25,019 nt of DNA from assembly GCA_021151615.1 (NCBI GenBank), contig JAGKXA010000042.1:1-25019 (forward strand), in the 5' to 3' direction. How positions within the stretch are numbered: the first letter of the stretch is position 1; each line of letters opens with the position of its first letter. Below the pieces are notes generated by a model. It saw only the letters and a list, made by a program, of their open reading frames with translations, was not told where the DNA came from and did not search any database. The translations under genes and the position numbers were made by a program. Below are positions 16,313 to 24,967 of the stretch, piece by piece. Source of the DNA: Cellvibrionaceae bacterium (GTDB lineage Bacteria; Pseudomonadota; Gammaproteobacteria; Pseudomonadales; Cellvibrionaceae).

Positions 16313-17662
16313 GTGTCACAGATGATTGCCACCAGTAAAGTGAAAGCAGTAATCGGTACCGGTATTACCGGTTTGTCGGTTGCACGCTTTTTGGCGGCAC
16401 AACAGCAAGCATTTGTATTATTGGATACCCGTGCTACCCCACCCAATCTGGATAAGGTGCAACAGGAATTTCCCGGCATCACTATCGAGTGCGGTGAATT
16501 AAATCTGCATACCCTGTTGGCGTGCGATGAAATTATTGTCAGCCCAGGTGTTGCAGTGGCGACCCCTGCTATTGAACAGGCAAAAAATGCAGGCGTCCCG
16601 GTTGTAGGTGATATCGAATTATTCGTGCGTTATGCCAAAGCACCCATTGTGGCGATTACCGGTTCCAATGCAAAAAGTACCGTCACCACCTTAGTAGGTG
16701 AAATGGCAAAAGCAGCGGGTATTAAGGTTGCGGTGGGCGGCAATCTGGGAACGCCAGCACTTGAACTGTTGGATGATGCCATTGAACTTTATGTGATGGA
16801 GCTTTCCAGCTTTCAGTTGGAAACTGTTACCAAGCTTAACGCCAAGGTTGCAACTATTTTGAATATCAGCGCTGACCATCTGGATCGCTACGACAACATG
16901 CGTGCTTATATTCTTGCCAAGTTGCGTGTGTACTTTGGTGCAGAGAACATTGTTGTTAACCGTAAAGACGTTTTAACCCATCCACCCTTTGCTGCAGGTG
17001 TAAAGCCAATATACTTTGGTGGTAAAGCCGATTTTGGTAGCTTTGGTTTGACTGAAGAAAATGGTGAAGAATATCTGGCGAAAAATCTCACCCCATTGAT
17101 GCCTTCACGCGAGTTAAAAATTCGCGGTCGCCATAATGTAGATAATGCATTGGCGGCTTTAGCCTTGGGTGATGCAGCGGGCATTCCAATGGAAGCGATG
17201 CTCACGGCATTAAAAAACTTCAAAGGTTTGAAACATCGCTGCGAATTTGTTGCGACTAAAAATGGCGTTGAGTTTTATAACGACTCCAAAGGCACCAATA
17301 TCGGCTCTACTCTCGCCGCTGTTCAGGGGCTGGCGCGCAACCCGCAACAATTAATTGTAATCCTTGGCGGTGAAGGCAAGGGGCAGGATTTCACAGAACT
17401 GGCGCCGGTATTAAAAACGATTAATAGCCAGGTGGTATTGATTGGCCGTGATGCGCCCATTATCGAGCAAGCAGTGAGCGGTGTTACAACTATCACTCAT
17501 GCTGCCAACATGCAGGATGCGGTTAACAAAGCATTTAGTCTGGCAAAGAGTGGCGATGCGGTACTGCTTTCGCCCGCGTGCGCCAGCTTTGACATGTTTA
17601 AGAATTACGAAGATCGCGGTGAAAAGTTCTGTGCGGCAGTGCAGGAGTTAAATGCATCATGA
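16313..17662 (+). CDS. murD: MurD, UDP-MurNAc-L-alanine:D-glutamate ligase
   Basis: Cytoplasmic Mur ligase adding D-glutamate to UDP-MurNAc-L-Ala. It has 449 residues. The start is GTG at 16313, supported by GAGAG 7 nt upstream; an ATG three codons later has no such site. The N-terminal Rossmann-like domain begins VIGTGITGLSVARFL. The P-loop reads GSNAKST (117-123), with alanine where many MurDs have glycine (GSNGKST). I recall the same variant in Pseudomonas MurD, so it is probably lineage-typical and functional. LELSSFQLET, NISADHLDRY, FYNDSKGTN and LLSPACASFDMFKNYEDRG are all present. A 30-nt gap follows mraY. The stop overlaps the ftsW start (ATGA). Confidence 0.97.
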   Translation: MSQMIATSKVKAVIGTGITGLSVARFLAAQQQAFVLLDTRATPPNLDKVQQEFPGITIECGELNLHTLLACDEIIVSPGVAVATPAIEQAKNAGVPVVGDIELFVRYAKAPIVAITGSNAKSTVTTLVGEMAKAAGIKVAVGGNLGTPALELLDDAIELYVMELSSFQLETVTKLNAKVATILNISADHLDRYDNMRAYILAKLRVYFGAENIVVNRKDVLTHPPFAAGVKPIYFGGKADFGSFGLTEENGEEYLAKNLTPLMPSRELKIRGRHNVDNALAALALGDAAGIPMEAMLTALKNFKGLKHRCEFVATKNGVEFYNDSKGTNIGSTLAAVQGLARNPQQLIVILGGEGKGQDFTELAPVLKTINSQVVLIGRDAPIIEQAVSGVTTITHAANMQDAVNKAFSLAKSGDAVLLSPACASFDMFKNYEDRGEKFCAAVQELNAS

Positions 17663-18861
17663 TCAAAGCAGCCACCACCCCATTTAATCAATTGCCATTA
17701 AGTGCACGTATCGACTGGCCATTACTGAGCCTTTGGTTCGCGCTTATGTCGATTGGATTAATTATGGTGGCTTCCGCCTCGGTTTCATTTGCTGCCCTTA
17801 CCTATGACGATGCATGGTATTTCGCCAAACGCCATGCTGTTTATATGTTGATGGGAATGGTGCTCGCCATATTTGTTGTTTCTGTACCTATGAGTGTATG
17901 GCAGCGTTACTCCGGCCACTTTTTGTTGCTCACATTATTTCTATTGGTTGTGGTGTTAATTCCCGGCATAGGTAAAAAAGTAAATGGCAGCCAGCGTTGG
18001 TTCAGTTTGGGGGTGATATCTATCCAGGTATCGGAAATTGCCAAGTTTTGTGCGGTAGTTTTTTTTGCCAGTTTTTTTGCGCGTCGCTATCAGGAATTGC
18101 ATTTTGGGTGGCAAGGTTTTTTGAAACCGCTGTTGGTAGTGGGTGTGTTTGTAGGGCTGTTATTGCTGGAGCCTGACTTTGGTAGTTCGGTGGTGTTGAG
18201 CGCAACCGTATTTGCCATGATGTTTATCGCCGGTGTGCGCATGCTGCACTTTTTTTTATTAATCGTGATCGGTGTTGGCGGCTTGGCTGCCGTTGCAATT
18301 TTGTCGCCTTATCGTATGCAGCGTTTGATCACCTTTTTGGATCCATGGGCGGACCAGTTCAATACTGGCTACCAGTTAACACAATCATTGATTGGTTTTG
18401 GTCGCGGTGAATGGTTCGGTTTGGGGCTGGGCAATAGTCTGCAAAAATTATTTTTTTTACCCGAGGCGCACACTGACTTTATTTTCGCAATCATCGCCGA
18501 AGAGTTTGGTTTGGTGGGGGCGGTAGTTTTGATGGGATTATTTGCCGCGCTAATTTTGCGTATTTTCAAACTGGCTAAACAAAATTTGGCAGCCGGAAAA
18601 ATGTTTGCTGCTCTGGCGACCTTTGGTATCGCCATACTTTTTTCGTTCCAGGTATTTATCAATATGGGTGTGTCATCGGGACTCCTGCCCACTAAAGGTT
18701 TGACCCTGCCGTTTATTAGTTACGGTGGTAGCAGTTTATTGATGTGTTGCGTGTTGATGGCTTTTGTAATGCGCGTGCAGTGGGAATTGGCGGTGTATGT
18801 TCCTGAAGTGCCGGAAGCAACCAAGGTAACGCGTACCCGTTTAGTGGAGGCGGCAGCATGA
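17659..18861 (+). CDS. ftsW: FtsW, SEDS-family septal peptidoglycan glycosyltransferase
   Basis: Polytopic inner-membrane protein of 400 residues and about ten transmembrane helices. It polymerises lipid II at the septum in complex with FtsI. SEDS hallmarks are visible: GSQRWFSLG at 110-118, LLEPDFGSS at 169-177, DQFNTGYQLTQSLIGFGRGE at 232-251, and PEAHTDFIFAIIAEE at 268-282. D273 in the HTD motif corresponds to the aspartate implicated in polymerase activity in FtsW/RodA work. The C-terminal part contains GLLPTKGLTLPFISYGGSS. It overlaps murD and murG by 4 nt each, so expression of MurD, FtsW and MurG should be coupled. Confidence 0.97.
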   Translation: MIKAATTPFNQLPLSARIDWPLLSLWFALMSIGLIMVASASVSFAALTYDDAWYFAKRHAVYMLMGMVLAIFVVSVPMSVWQRYSGHFLLLTLFLLVVVLIPGIGKKVNGSQRWFSLGVISIQVSEIAKFCAVVFFASFFARRYQELHFGWQGFLKPLLVVGVFVGLLLLEPDFGSSVVLSATVFAMMFIAGVRMLHFFLLIVIGVGGLAAVAILSPYRMQRLITFLDPWADQFNTGYQLTQSLIGFGRGEWFGLGLGNSLQKLFFLPEAHTDFIFAIIAEEFGLVGAVVLMGLFAALILRIFKLAKQNLAAGKMFAALATFGIAILFSFQVFINMGVSSGLLPTKGLTLPFISYGGSSLLMCCVLMAFVMRVQWELAVYVPEVPEATKVTRTRLVEAAA

Positions 18862-19958
18862 GCAGGTCCCTCACTGTATTAGTTATGGCCGGCGGCACCG
18901 GTGGACATGTATTTCCTGCACTGGCAGTCGCGGAAGAATTGCGCGCGCGCGGACACAGTATTCATTGGCTGGGCACTGCACGCGGAATTGAAATGCGCCT
19001 GGTTCCAGCCGCCAATATTCCACTGCATTTAATCAAAGTAGAAGGTGTGCGAGGTCGCGGTGTTACCGGTTTGTTTAAAGCACCTTTCTTAATTAGCTAC
19101 GCCTTGGGGCAAGCGTTGCAACTAATGCGCAAAGTAAATCCGGATGTAGTTATTGGTTTTGGCGGTTTCGCATCTGGCCCGGGTGGAATGGCCGCAAAAA
19201 TTTTAGGCAAGCCGTTAGTAATTCACGAACAAAATGCGGTAGCCGGAACGACAAATCGTTTGCTGGCAAAAGTGGCGACCAGAGTGTTGGCCGCATTTCC
19301 CGATGCCTTTAATTCGGTGCCGGAAAAATCCGTACAGGTGGTTGGCAATCCGGTGCGCACCAATATCCATGGTTTGGCAGACGCAAAAACTCGCTATAGC
19401 GAACGCGTTGAAAAAAATACACCCTTGCAGTTATTAGTTCTTGGCGGAAGCCTGGGCGCAAAAGCGATTAATGAATTAGTACCGGAAGCGCTGGCGCAAT
19501 TGCCACGGGAGTCGCGCCCATTAGTCTGGCATCAAGCAGGAAAAAATCATGCGGATGCAACAACTGCGCTGTACATGCAGCATCAGGTAAATGCCAAGGT
19601 TGATGCATTTGTTGAGGATATGGCAGCGGCCTACGCTTGGGCAGATTTAGTGATTTGTCGCGCAGGTGCACTCACGGTTTCTGAATTAACAGCGGCGGGA
19701 GTCGCTGCCTTGTTAATTCCATTGCCCAGTGCAATTGATGATCACCAGACTTACAACGCCAGGCACTTAAGTAGTGTGGGCGCGGGAATTTCGCTGGTGC
19801 AAAAAGAATTGACGGCTGCGAAATTGGCGGCCTTGTTATTAACTGAATTAGCTGATCGCCAGCACTTATTGTCAATGGCGGAAAAAGCACAGCAACTGGC
19901 CATGCCTTATGCGGCTGAGCAGGTTGCTGAAATTTGTGAGGAGGTTGCCCGTGGATAA
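18858..19958 (+). CDS. murG: MurG, lipid II-forming GlcNAc transferase
   Basis: Peripheral membrane GT-B glycosyltransferase that moves GlcNAc from UDP-GlcNAc to lipid I, giving lipid II. It has 366 residues (E. coli 355). The N-terminal glycine-rich loop is GGTGGHVFPAL starting at residue 12. The second conserved loop is FGGFASGPGG, followed by HEQNAVAGTTNRLLA and GNPVR. The C-terminal half has LVLGGSLGAKAINE, the HQAGK motif, and the nucleotide-binding ICRAGALTVSELTAAG stretch. It overlaps ftsW by 4 nt and runs 8 nt into murC, whose ribosome-binding site lies within the end of murG. Confidence 0.97.
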   Translation: MSRSLTVLVMAGGTGGHVFPALAVAEELRARGHSIHWLGTARGIEMRLVPAANIPLHLIKVEGVRGRGVTGLFKAPFLISYALGQALQLMRKVNPDVVIGFGGFASGPGGMAAKILGKPLVIHEQNAVAGTTNRLLAKVATRVLAAFPDAFNSVPEKSVQVVGNPVRTNIHGLADAKTRYSERVEKNTPLQLLVLGGSLGAKAINELVPEALAQLPRESRPLVWHQAGKNHADATTALYMQHQVNAKVDAFVEDMAAAYAWADLVICRAGALTVSELTAAGVAALLIPLPSAIDDHQTYNARHLSSVGAGISLVQKELTAAKLAALLLTELADRQHLLSMAEKAQQLAMPYAAEQVAEICEEVARG

Positions 19959-21387
19959 TTCTACGCAGAAATCCATTGGACCATTTTGTGTTCCCGAGAT
20001 GCGCCGTATTCGTCGCATTCACTTTATCGGTATTGGCGGTGCTGGCATGAGTGGCATTGCCGAAGTGTTATTGAACCAGGGCTACGAAATTTCCGGCTCG
20101 GATATCAAGGTGTCCAGCGTGACCGAGCGGTTAAAAAACAAAGGCGCACAGATTTTTATTGGCCATGCGGCGGAAAATGTTTACGGCTCCGATGTAGTGG
20201 TGAACTCCAGCGCAGTGAATGCGCAAAACCCGGAAATGTTGGGCGCGCGTGAAATGCGTATCCCGATTGTGCGTCGTGCCGAAATGTTGGGTGAGTTAAT
20301 GCGTTATCGCCACGGTATTGCTGTTGCCGGTACCCACGGTAAAACCACAACCACCAGCTTGCTCGCCTCTATTCTTGCCGCTGCAAAGCTTGATCCTACG
20401 TTTGTAATTGGTGGTTTGGTGAATAGCACGGGCACCAATGCACAGTTGGGGGCGAGTCGTTATCTGGTGGCGGAAGCCGATGAAAGCGATGCATCTTTTT
20501 TGCATTTGCAGCCGATGGTGGCGATTGTTACCAATATCGATGCTGACCATATGGAAACCTATGGTGGCGATTTTTCCAAACTGAAAAAAACCTTTATCGA
20601 ATTTCTGCACAACTTGCCTTTTTATGGATTGGCCGTGTTGTGTGGTGAAGATCCGGTAATCCGCGACATTATTCCCGAGATCGCCCGTCCGATTTTGACT
20701 TATGGATTTGGTGAGCATTGCGATTTTCGTGCGATTAACATCCAACAAGACAAAATGCATTCCGAGTTTGATGTGATTCGCCCTGGCTTTGATAAGCCTT
20801 TGCATATTCGCATTAATATTCCCGGTATTCACAATGTGCTCAATGCAACAGCAGTAATTGCAGTTGCAACCGATGAGGGCATTAGTGGCGAAGCGATTCA
20901 GCAAGGCCTGGAAAATTTCCAGGGTGTTGGTCGCCGCTTCCAGGTGTATGGAAATTTCCCAATTGGTTCTGGCGCTGCCATGTTGGTGGACGATTATGGT
21001 CATCATCCGCGCGAAGTTGCTGCCGTTATTAAAGCAGTGCGCGATGGTTGGCCGGATCGCCGTTTGGTCATGATTTATCAACCGCACAGATACACGCGTA
21101 CGCGCGATCTCTATGAAGATTTTGTGGAAGTGCTTTCAACCGTTGATGCATTGGTATTGTTGGAAGTGTACAGCGCAGGTGAAGAAGCGATTCCCGGGGC
21201 AGACAGTCGCCATTTATGTCGCAGCATTCGCGCGCGCGGCGTAATCGAACCTATTTTTGTGGAAACCGTCGATGGTGTTCCCACCATTATTAAAGATTTG
21301 GTACGCGCGGGTGACATAGTGATTACCCAGGGCGCAGGTAATGTCGGTGTGCTCTCACCGGAGTTAGCAAAGCGACAATTGCGTTAG
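19951..21387 (+). CDS. murC: MurC, UDP-N-acetylmuramate:L-alanine ligase
   Basis: First Mur ligase of the pathway, joining L-alanine to UDP-MurNAc in the cytoplasm. The start is GTG at 19951 (MDNSTQKSIGPF), set by the strong AGGAGG inside the end of murG about 7 nt upstream. An in-frame ATG at 19909 lies deeper in murG and adds residues not expected in the family. The product has 478 residues (E. coli 491). The nucleotide fold is FIGIGGAGMSG (25-35). The P-loop is GTHGKTTTTS (127-136). EADESDASFL, TNIDADHMETY, VDDYGHHPREV and YQPHRYTRTRDL complete the family signature. Confidence 0.97.
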   Translation: MDNSTQKSIGPFCVPEMRRIRRIHFIGIGGAGMSGIAEVLLNQGYEISGSDIKVSSVTERLKNKGAQIFIGHAAENVYGSDVVVNSSAVNAQNPEMLGAREMRIPIVRRAEMLGELMRYRHGIAVAGTHGKTTTTSLLASILAAAKLDPTFVIGGLVNSTGTNAQLGASRYLVAEADESDASFLHLQPMVAIVTNIDADHMETYGGDFSKLKKTFIEFLHNLPFYGLAVLCGEDPVIRDIIPEIARPILTYGFGEHCDFRAINIQQDKMHSEFDVIRPGFDKPLHIRINIPGIHNVLNATAVIAVATDEGISGEAIQQGLENFQGVGRRFQVYGNFPIGSGAAMLVDDYGHHPREVAAVIKAVRDGWPDRRLVMIYQPHRYTRTRDLYEDFVEVLSTVDALVLLEVYSAGEEAIPGADSRHLCRSIRARGVIEPIFVETVDGVPTIIKDLVRAGDIVITQGAGNVGVLSPELAKRQLR

Positions 21388-21416
21388 CAATGAATGAAAG
21401 GCGATAGAGGTTAGTG

Positions 21417-22388
21417 ATGCAAGCAGTAAAACTGCCGGTTGATCCGGCACTGAAACAACAAATCGGTCGAGTTGGCGTGCTCTATGGTGGGCTTTCTGCC
21501 GAGCGTGAAGTTTCCTTGCAAAGTGGTGCAGCGGTGATTGCTGCATTGCAAGAAGCGGGCATTGATCATGTCGCCATTGATGTTAGTGAAAATGTTATTG
21601 CCGATATTCAAGCGGCAAAGATTGATCGCGCATTTTTGATATTGCACGGCCCAGGTGGTGAAGATGGTCGCATTCAGGCTTTGCTGGAATTTTTAGATAT
21701 TCCTTATACCGGTAGTGATGTGCAGTCCTCTGCCTTGGCGATGGATAAATTGCGCACCAAATATTTGTGGACCGGTTTAAGCGCAAATAGCGCGACTAAA
21801 TTGCCAACGCCGGAGTTTACCGTTCTCACTGGCGATTCGGATTTTGCAGCAGTGCTGGCAAAACTGGGTGGTGAAGCGATGGTGAAGCCGGCGAATGAGG
21901 GCTCCAGTATTGGTATGTCACGAGTAAAAACTGCTGCTGAATTGGAAGCTGCATTTAACATGGCAGCAAAATATCAAGGTAGTGTGTTGGTTGAGCGCTT
22001 GATTGTCGGTGCGGAATACACAGTTGCAATTCTGGATGATGAGGCGCTGCCACCGATCAAACTGGAAACCCATCACAGCTTTTACGATTACGATGCGAAA
22101 TACATTGCTGAAGATACCCGTTATTTGTGTCCTTGCGGTTTGTCGGCTGAAAAAGAGGCGGAATTAAAACAGCTCGCCCTGAACGCATTTAATGCGCTGG
22201 GTTGCCGTGGTTGGGGGCGTGTCGATGTGATGGCGGATGCACAGCAAAATTTTTATTTGCTGGAAGTTAATACGGCACCGGGAATGACGAGTCACAGCTT
22301 GGTACCTATGGCAGCGAAAGCGGTGAATCTTGCCTTCACAGAATTGGTGCTGACAGTGTTGCGCGCCAGTCTCAAGGTGTCAGCGTAA
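21417..22388 (+). CDS. ddl: D-alanine--D-alanine ligase
   Basis: ATP-grasp enzyme that makes the D-Ala-D-Ala dipeptide used by MurF. The start at ATG 21417 is preferred over the adjacent GTG 21414, because GAGG at 21407-21410 is 6 nt from the ATG but only 3 nt from the GTG. The product is 323 residues (E. coli DdlB 306). YGGLSAEREVSLQSG is the N-terminal signature. The ATP-binding part shows VKPANEGSSIGMSRV. The omega-loop FYDYDAKY carries the tyrosine typical of D-Ala-D-Ala rather than D-Ala-D-Lac ligases. The C-terminal metal site is LLEVNTAPGMTSHSLVP. It lies 29 nt after murC and only 6 nt before ftsQ. Confidence 0.96.
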   Translation: MQAVKLPVDPALKQQIGRVGVLYGGLSAEREVSLQSGAAVIAALQEAGIDHVAIDVSENVIADIQAAKIDRAFLILHGPGGEDGRIQALLEFLDIPYTGSDVQSSALAMDKLRTKYLWTGLSANSATKLPTPEFTVLTGDSDFAAVLAKLGGEAMVKPANEGSSIGMSRVKTAAELEAAFNMAAKYQGSVLVERLIVGAEYTVAILDDEALPPIKLETHHSFYDYDAKYIAEDTRYLCPCGLSAEKEAELKQLALNAFNALGCRGWGRVDVMADAQQNFYLLEVNTAPGMTSHSLVPMAAKAVNLAFTELVLTVLRASLKVSA

Positions 22389-22394
22389 TTTACC

Positions 22395-23546
22395 ATGCGC
22401 GATTTCAAGCCGGGCGAACGTATTGAACCAAGGATTGGTACAGATCCATTAATGGATGAGAGTCCACGGCAATCGCGTCGTCGTGCAGCTGCTGTTAGTG
22501 AAGAGGTTCGCGCTCAGGTACCTGAGCGCAATGAAAAAAATGAGCAGCCGGAAAAGCAAGTTGTCAGGGACGTGTTATTGGATAACCCCTCGCCGCGCCA
22601 GGATCAATCGCTACGCTACAGTGCAGGTGACATGCCAGTTGCACGAACGGAATCTGCTACGCGTCGGGAGCGAGGTTATACAAAAGCGTCTCCGCAAGGG
22701 CGCAAAAGTCGCGGCGCTGATACAGCGGCGGGCCCTAAAGGATTAAAACCTGCGTTCGCGTGGAATTTTTCCTGGTTAAATCGTCGTTTTGCTGCGGGTG
22801 TGATGGTTGTTGTCTTGGGGGCTGGTGTGTATTGGGCAAGTGGGCCAATCGCTAAAGTATTTGAGCGCCCGATTAAAAGCGTGGTGGTGGAAGGTGAGTT
22901 TCATCTCATTTCCAAACAGCGTGCAACCGAGTTAATTGGCAGTGAAATTGATGGCGATTTTTTGCAGCTGGATTTGATGGAGTTAAAACAGGCGCTATTG
23001 AGTGATCCCTGGGTGGAAAAAGTGATGCTAAATCGTCGCTGGCCGGACACTCTGGTCGTAAAAATTATTGAGCAAAAGCCGATTGCCCGCTGGGGCGATG
23101 GTTTTTTAAATCAACGCGGTGAAATTGTTCGCGTCGATGATGCAGGTCCACTTTCGGGCTTGCCCTGGTTGCAGGGAAATGAATCTAATGCGATTGAAAT
23201 TTTGCAGCAATATCAGGATTTATCCCAAATTTTGCGCTCGCGTGGATTGGATGTGCTCGCATTAAAGTGTGATGACAAAAAATCCTGGCGATTAACAGTA
23301 AAAAATCACGTAGAAATCGCAATTGGACGCGATCAAGTGATGGAAAAAATTCGTAGATTTGTTACTGTATATGATGCGCACTTAAGCAGTGTTTGGTCGG
23401 ATGTAAAAGCGATAGATGTTAGATATACCAACGGTGTTGCAGTGCGTTGGGTTGCTGATTCTGCGATGGCAAAAAAATACATAAAAAGCCCATTACAGGT
23501 TGGTCTACCCACTCCGGCAGCATCTGTTAATCCACAAGTTCATTAA
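22395..23546 (+). CDS. ftsQ: FtsQ, cell-division protein with POTRA domain and long N-terminal extension
   Basis: Bitopic inner-membrane protein of the FtsQLB complex that links early and late divisome proteins. The transmembrane helix is at about 133-149 (AAGVMVVVLGAGVYWAS). The periplasmic POTRA domain spans about 159-228 (IKSVVVEGEFHLIS.. to ..TLVVKIIEQKP). The beta domain follows, with ARWGDGFLNQRGEIV. The product is 383 residues against 276 in E. coli, and nearly all the excess lies in a cytoplasmic tail of about 130 residues rich in R, E, S and P that looks disordered. The ATG at 22395 is 6 nt after the ddl stop but has no good Shine-Dalgarno. In-frame ATGs at 22452 and 22632 (the latter with AGGTGA just upstream) are alternatives. 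Confidence 0.92.
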   Translation: MRDFKPGERIEPRIGTDPLMDESPRQSRRRAAAVSEEVRAQVPERNEKNEQPEKQVVRDVLLDNPSPRQDQSLRYSAGDMPVARTESATRRERGYTKASPQGRKSRGADTAAGPKGLKPAFAWNFSWLNRRFAAGVMVVVLGAGVYWASGPIAKVFERPIKSVVVEGEFHLISKQRATELIGSEIDGDFLQLDLMELKQALLSDPWVEKVMLNRRWPDTLVVKIIEQKPIARWGDGFLNQRGEIVRVDDAGPLSGLPWLQGNESNAIEILQQYQDLSQILRSRGLDVLALKCDDKKSWRLTVKNHVEIAIGRDQVMEKIRRFVTVYDAHLSSVWSDVKAIDVRYTNGVAVRWVADSAMAKKYIKSPLQVGLPTPAASVNPQVH

Positions 23547-23557
23547 GTTTAAAAAAA

Positions 23558-23591
23558 TGCCAGTTGCATGGGAATTGGCTTACAACTGGTA
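23558..23591 (+). repeat. Inverted repeat in the ftsQ-ftsA gap
   Basis: CCAGTTG (23560-23566) and CAACTGG (23583-23589) are perfect complements around a 16-nt loop. One G-U and one T-A pair extend the stem to 9 bp (23558-23591). The stem ends just before the ATGAGG ribosome-binding site of ftsA. There is no T-run, so it is not a terminator. It may be an RNA hairpin affecting ftsA translation or mRNA processing. Confidence 0.5.
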
Positions 23592-23606
23592 AATGAGGTT
23601 TTTTGA

Positions 23607-24851
23607 ATGGCAAACGCTAGTGACAACAAAATGATTGTAGGCCTGGATATAGGCACATCCAAGGTTGTGGCTATCGTTGGTGCTATTACTCCTGAAGGCC
23701 AGTTGGAAATTGTCGGGATTGGTTCCCATCGCTCCAATGGTTTGAAAAAAGGTGTGGTGGTAAATATCGAATCGACAGTGCTATCAATTCAACGCGCGAT
23801 CGAAGAAGCGGAATTGATGGCGGGTTGCCAGATTCACTCGGTGTATGCGGGTATTGCCGGCAGCCATATTCGCAGTTTGAACTCCCACGGTATTGTGGCA
23901 ATTCGCGATCGCGAAGTTTTTCCACAGGATTTGGAGCGCGTTATTGATGCTGCCCAGGCAGTGGCGATTCCGGCAGACCAGAAAATCCTGCACATTTTGC
24001 CGCAGGAATTTCTGATTGATGATCAGGATGGCGTAAAAGAGCCGCTTGGAATGTCCGGGGTGCGTCTGGAGGCCAAGGTGCATTTGGTGACCTGTGCGGT
24101 TAATGCGGCACAAAATATTGAAAAATGTATTCGTCGTTGTGGCCTGGAAGTGGAAGACATTATTCTGGAGCAGCTAGCATCGAGTTACTCAGTGCTGACT
24201 GATGATGAGAAAGAGTTAGGTGTGTGTGTTGTCGATATCGGTGGTGGTACTACAGATATCGCCATCTTTAAAGACGGTGCTATTCGCCACACTGGTGTCA
24301 TTCCGATTGCGGGCGATCAGGTAACTAACGATATCGCCATGGCGTTGCGTACGCCGACACCGAATGCAGAAGAAATAAAAATCAAATACGCCTGCGCATT
24401 GGCAAAGCTGACCAGCCCGGATGAAACCATCAAAGTGCCCAGTGTAGGTGATCGCCAGCCGCGCGATTTATCTCGTCAGGCATTGGCGGAAGTGGTTGAG
24501 CCTCGTTATGACGAATTGTTTACCCTGGTGCAGGCCGAGTTGCGTCGTAGCGGTTATGAAGATTTAATTGCTGCCGGCATAGTGCTGACGGGTGGGACTT
24601 CCAAAATGGAAGGTGTTATCGAACTGGCGGAGGAGATTTTCCATATGCCGGTGCGTTTGGGCGCCCCGCAAAATATTCGCGGATTGTCCGACATAGTGAA
24701 TAACCCGATTTATTCAACGGGAGTTGGTTTGCTGATTTATGCCATGAAACAACAACATAGTGGCAGTGGAGGCCGTGCAGCAACGGGTACCAAAGAATCG
24801 CAAGGTTCTATTTTTAGCAAAATTAAAAAGATGTTTCAGAGCAACTTCTAA
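23607..24851 (+). CDS. ftsA: FtsA, actin-like membrane anchor of FtsZ
   Basis: Cytoplasmic actin-family ATPase that tethers FtsZ filaments to the membrane and recruits later divisome proteins. It has 414 residues (E. coli 420). GAGG with 8-nt spacing precedes the ATG. The phosphate-1 loop is VGLDIGTSKVVAIVG (11-25). The 1C domain specific to FtsA is around 85-165. The phosphate-2 loop is VVDIGGGTTDIAIF (208-221). The adenosine motif GIVLTGGTSKMEGV lies near the C-terminal third. The last residues (SIFSKIKKMFQSNF) form the expected amphipathic membrane-targeting helix. It follows ftsQ after 60 nt containing a 9-bp inverted repeat. A 116-nt gap precedes ftsZ. Confidence 0.97.
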   Translation: MANASDNKMIVGLDIGTSKVVAIVGAITPEGQLEIVGIGSHRSNGLKKGVVVNIESTVLSIQRAIEEAELMAGCQIHSVYAGIAGSHIRSLNSHGIVAIRDREVFPQDLERVIDAAQAVAIPADQKILHILPQEFLIDDQDGVKEPLGMSGVRLEAKVHLVTCAVNAAQNIEKCIRRCGLEVEDIILEQLASSYSVLTDDEKELGVCVVDIGGGTTDIAIFKDGAIRHTGVIPIAGDQVTNDIAMALRTPTPNAEEIKIKYACALAKLTSPDETIKVPSVGDRQPRDLSRQALAEVVEPRYDELFTLVQAELRRSGYEDLIAAGIVLTGGTSKMEGVIELAEEIFHMPVRLGAPQNIRGLSDIVNNPIYSTGVGLLIYAMKQQHSGSGGRAATGTKESQGSIFSKIKKMFQSNF

Positions 24852-24898
24852 TGATGCGTGAGCATCCTTGGGAAATCATTTTTTCGCAAATTGTCCTT

Positions 24899-24904
24899 TA
24901 TAAG
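24899..24904 (+). promoter_or_regulatory. Possible -10 element of an ftsZ promoter
   Basis: TATAAG, about 64 nt before the ftsZ ATG, in the 116-nt ftsA-ftsZ gap. No convincing -35 lies 16-18 nt upstream, so this is weak. Confidence 0.2.
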
Positions 24905-24967
24905 TAGTACCAGAGAACAGTTTGTTTCGATCACAGGTTGAATCAAAGGAAACAAAGGGGTGTGGCC

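Noticed and set aside
20296..21087. Antisense open frame of 263 codons opposite murC
   Set aside because: Shadow frame, low-complexity and histidine/asparagine-rich, opposite fully conserved MurC motifs.
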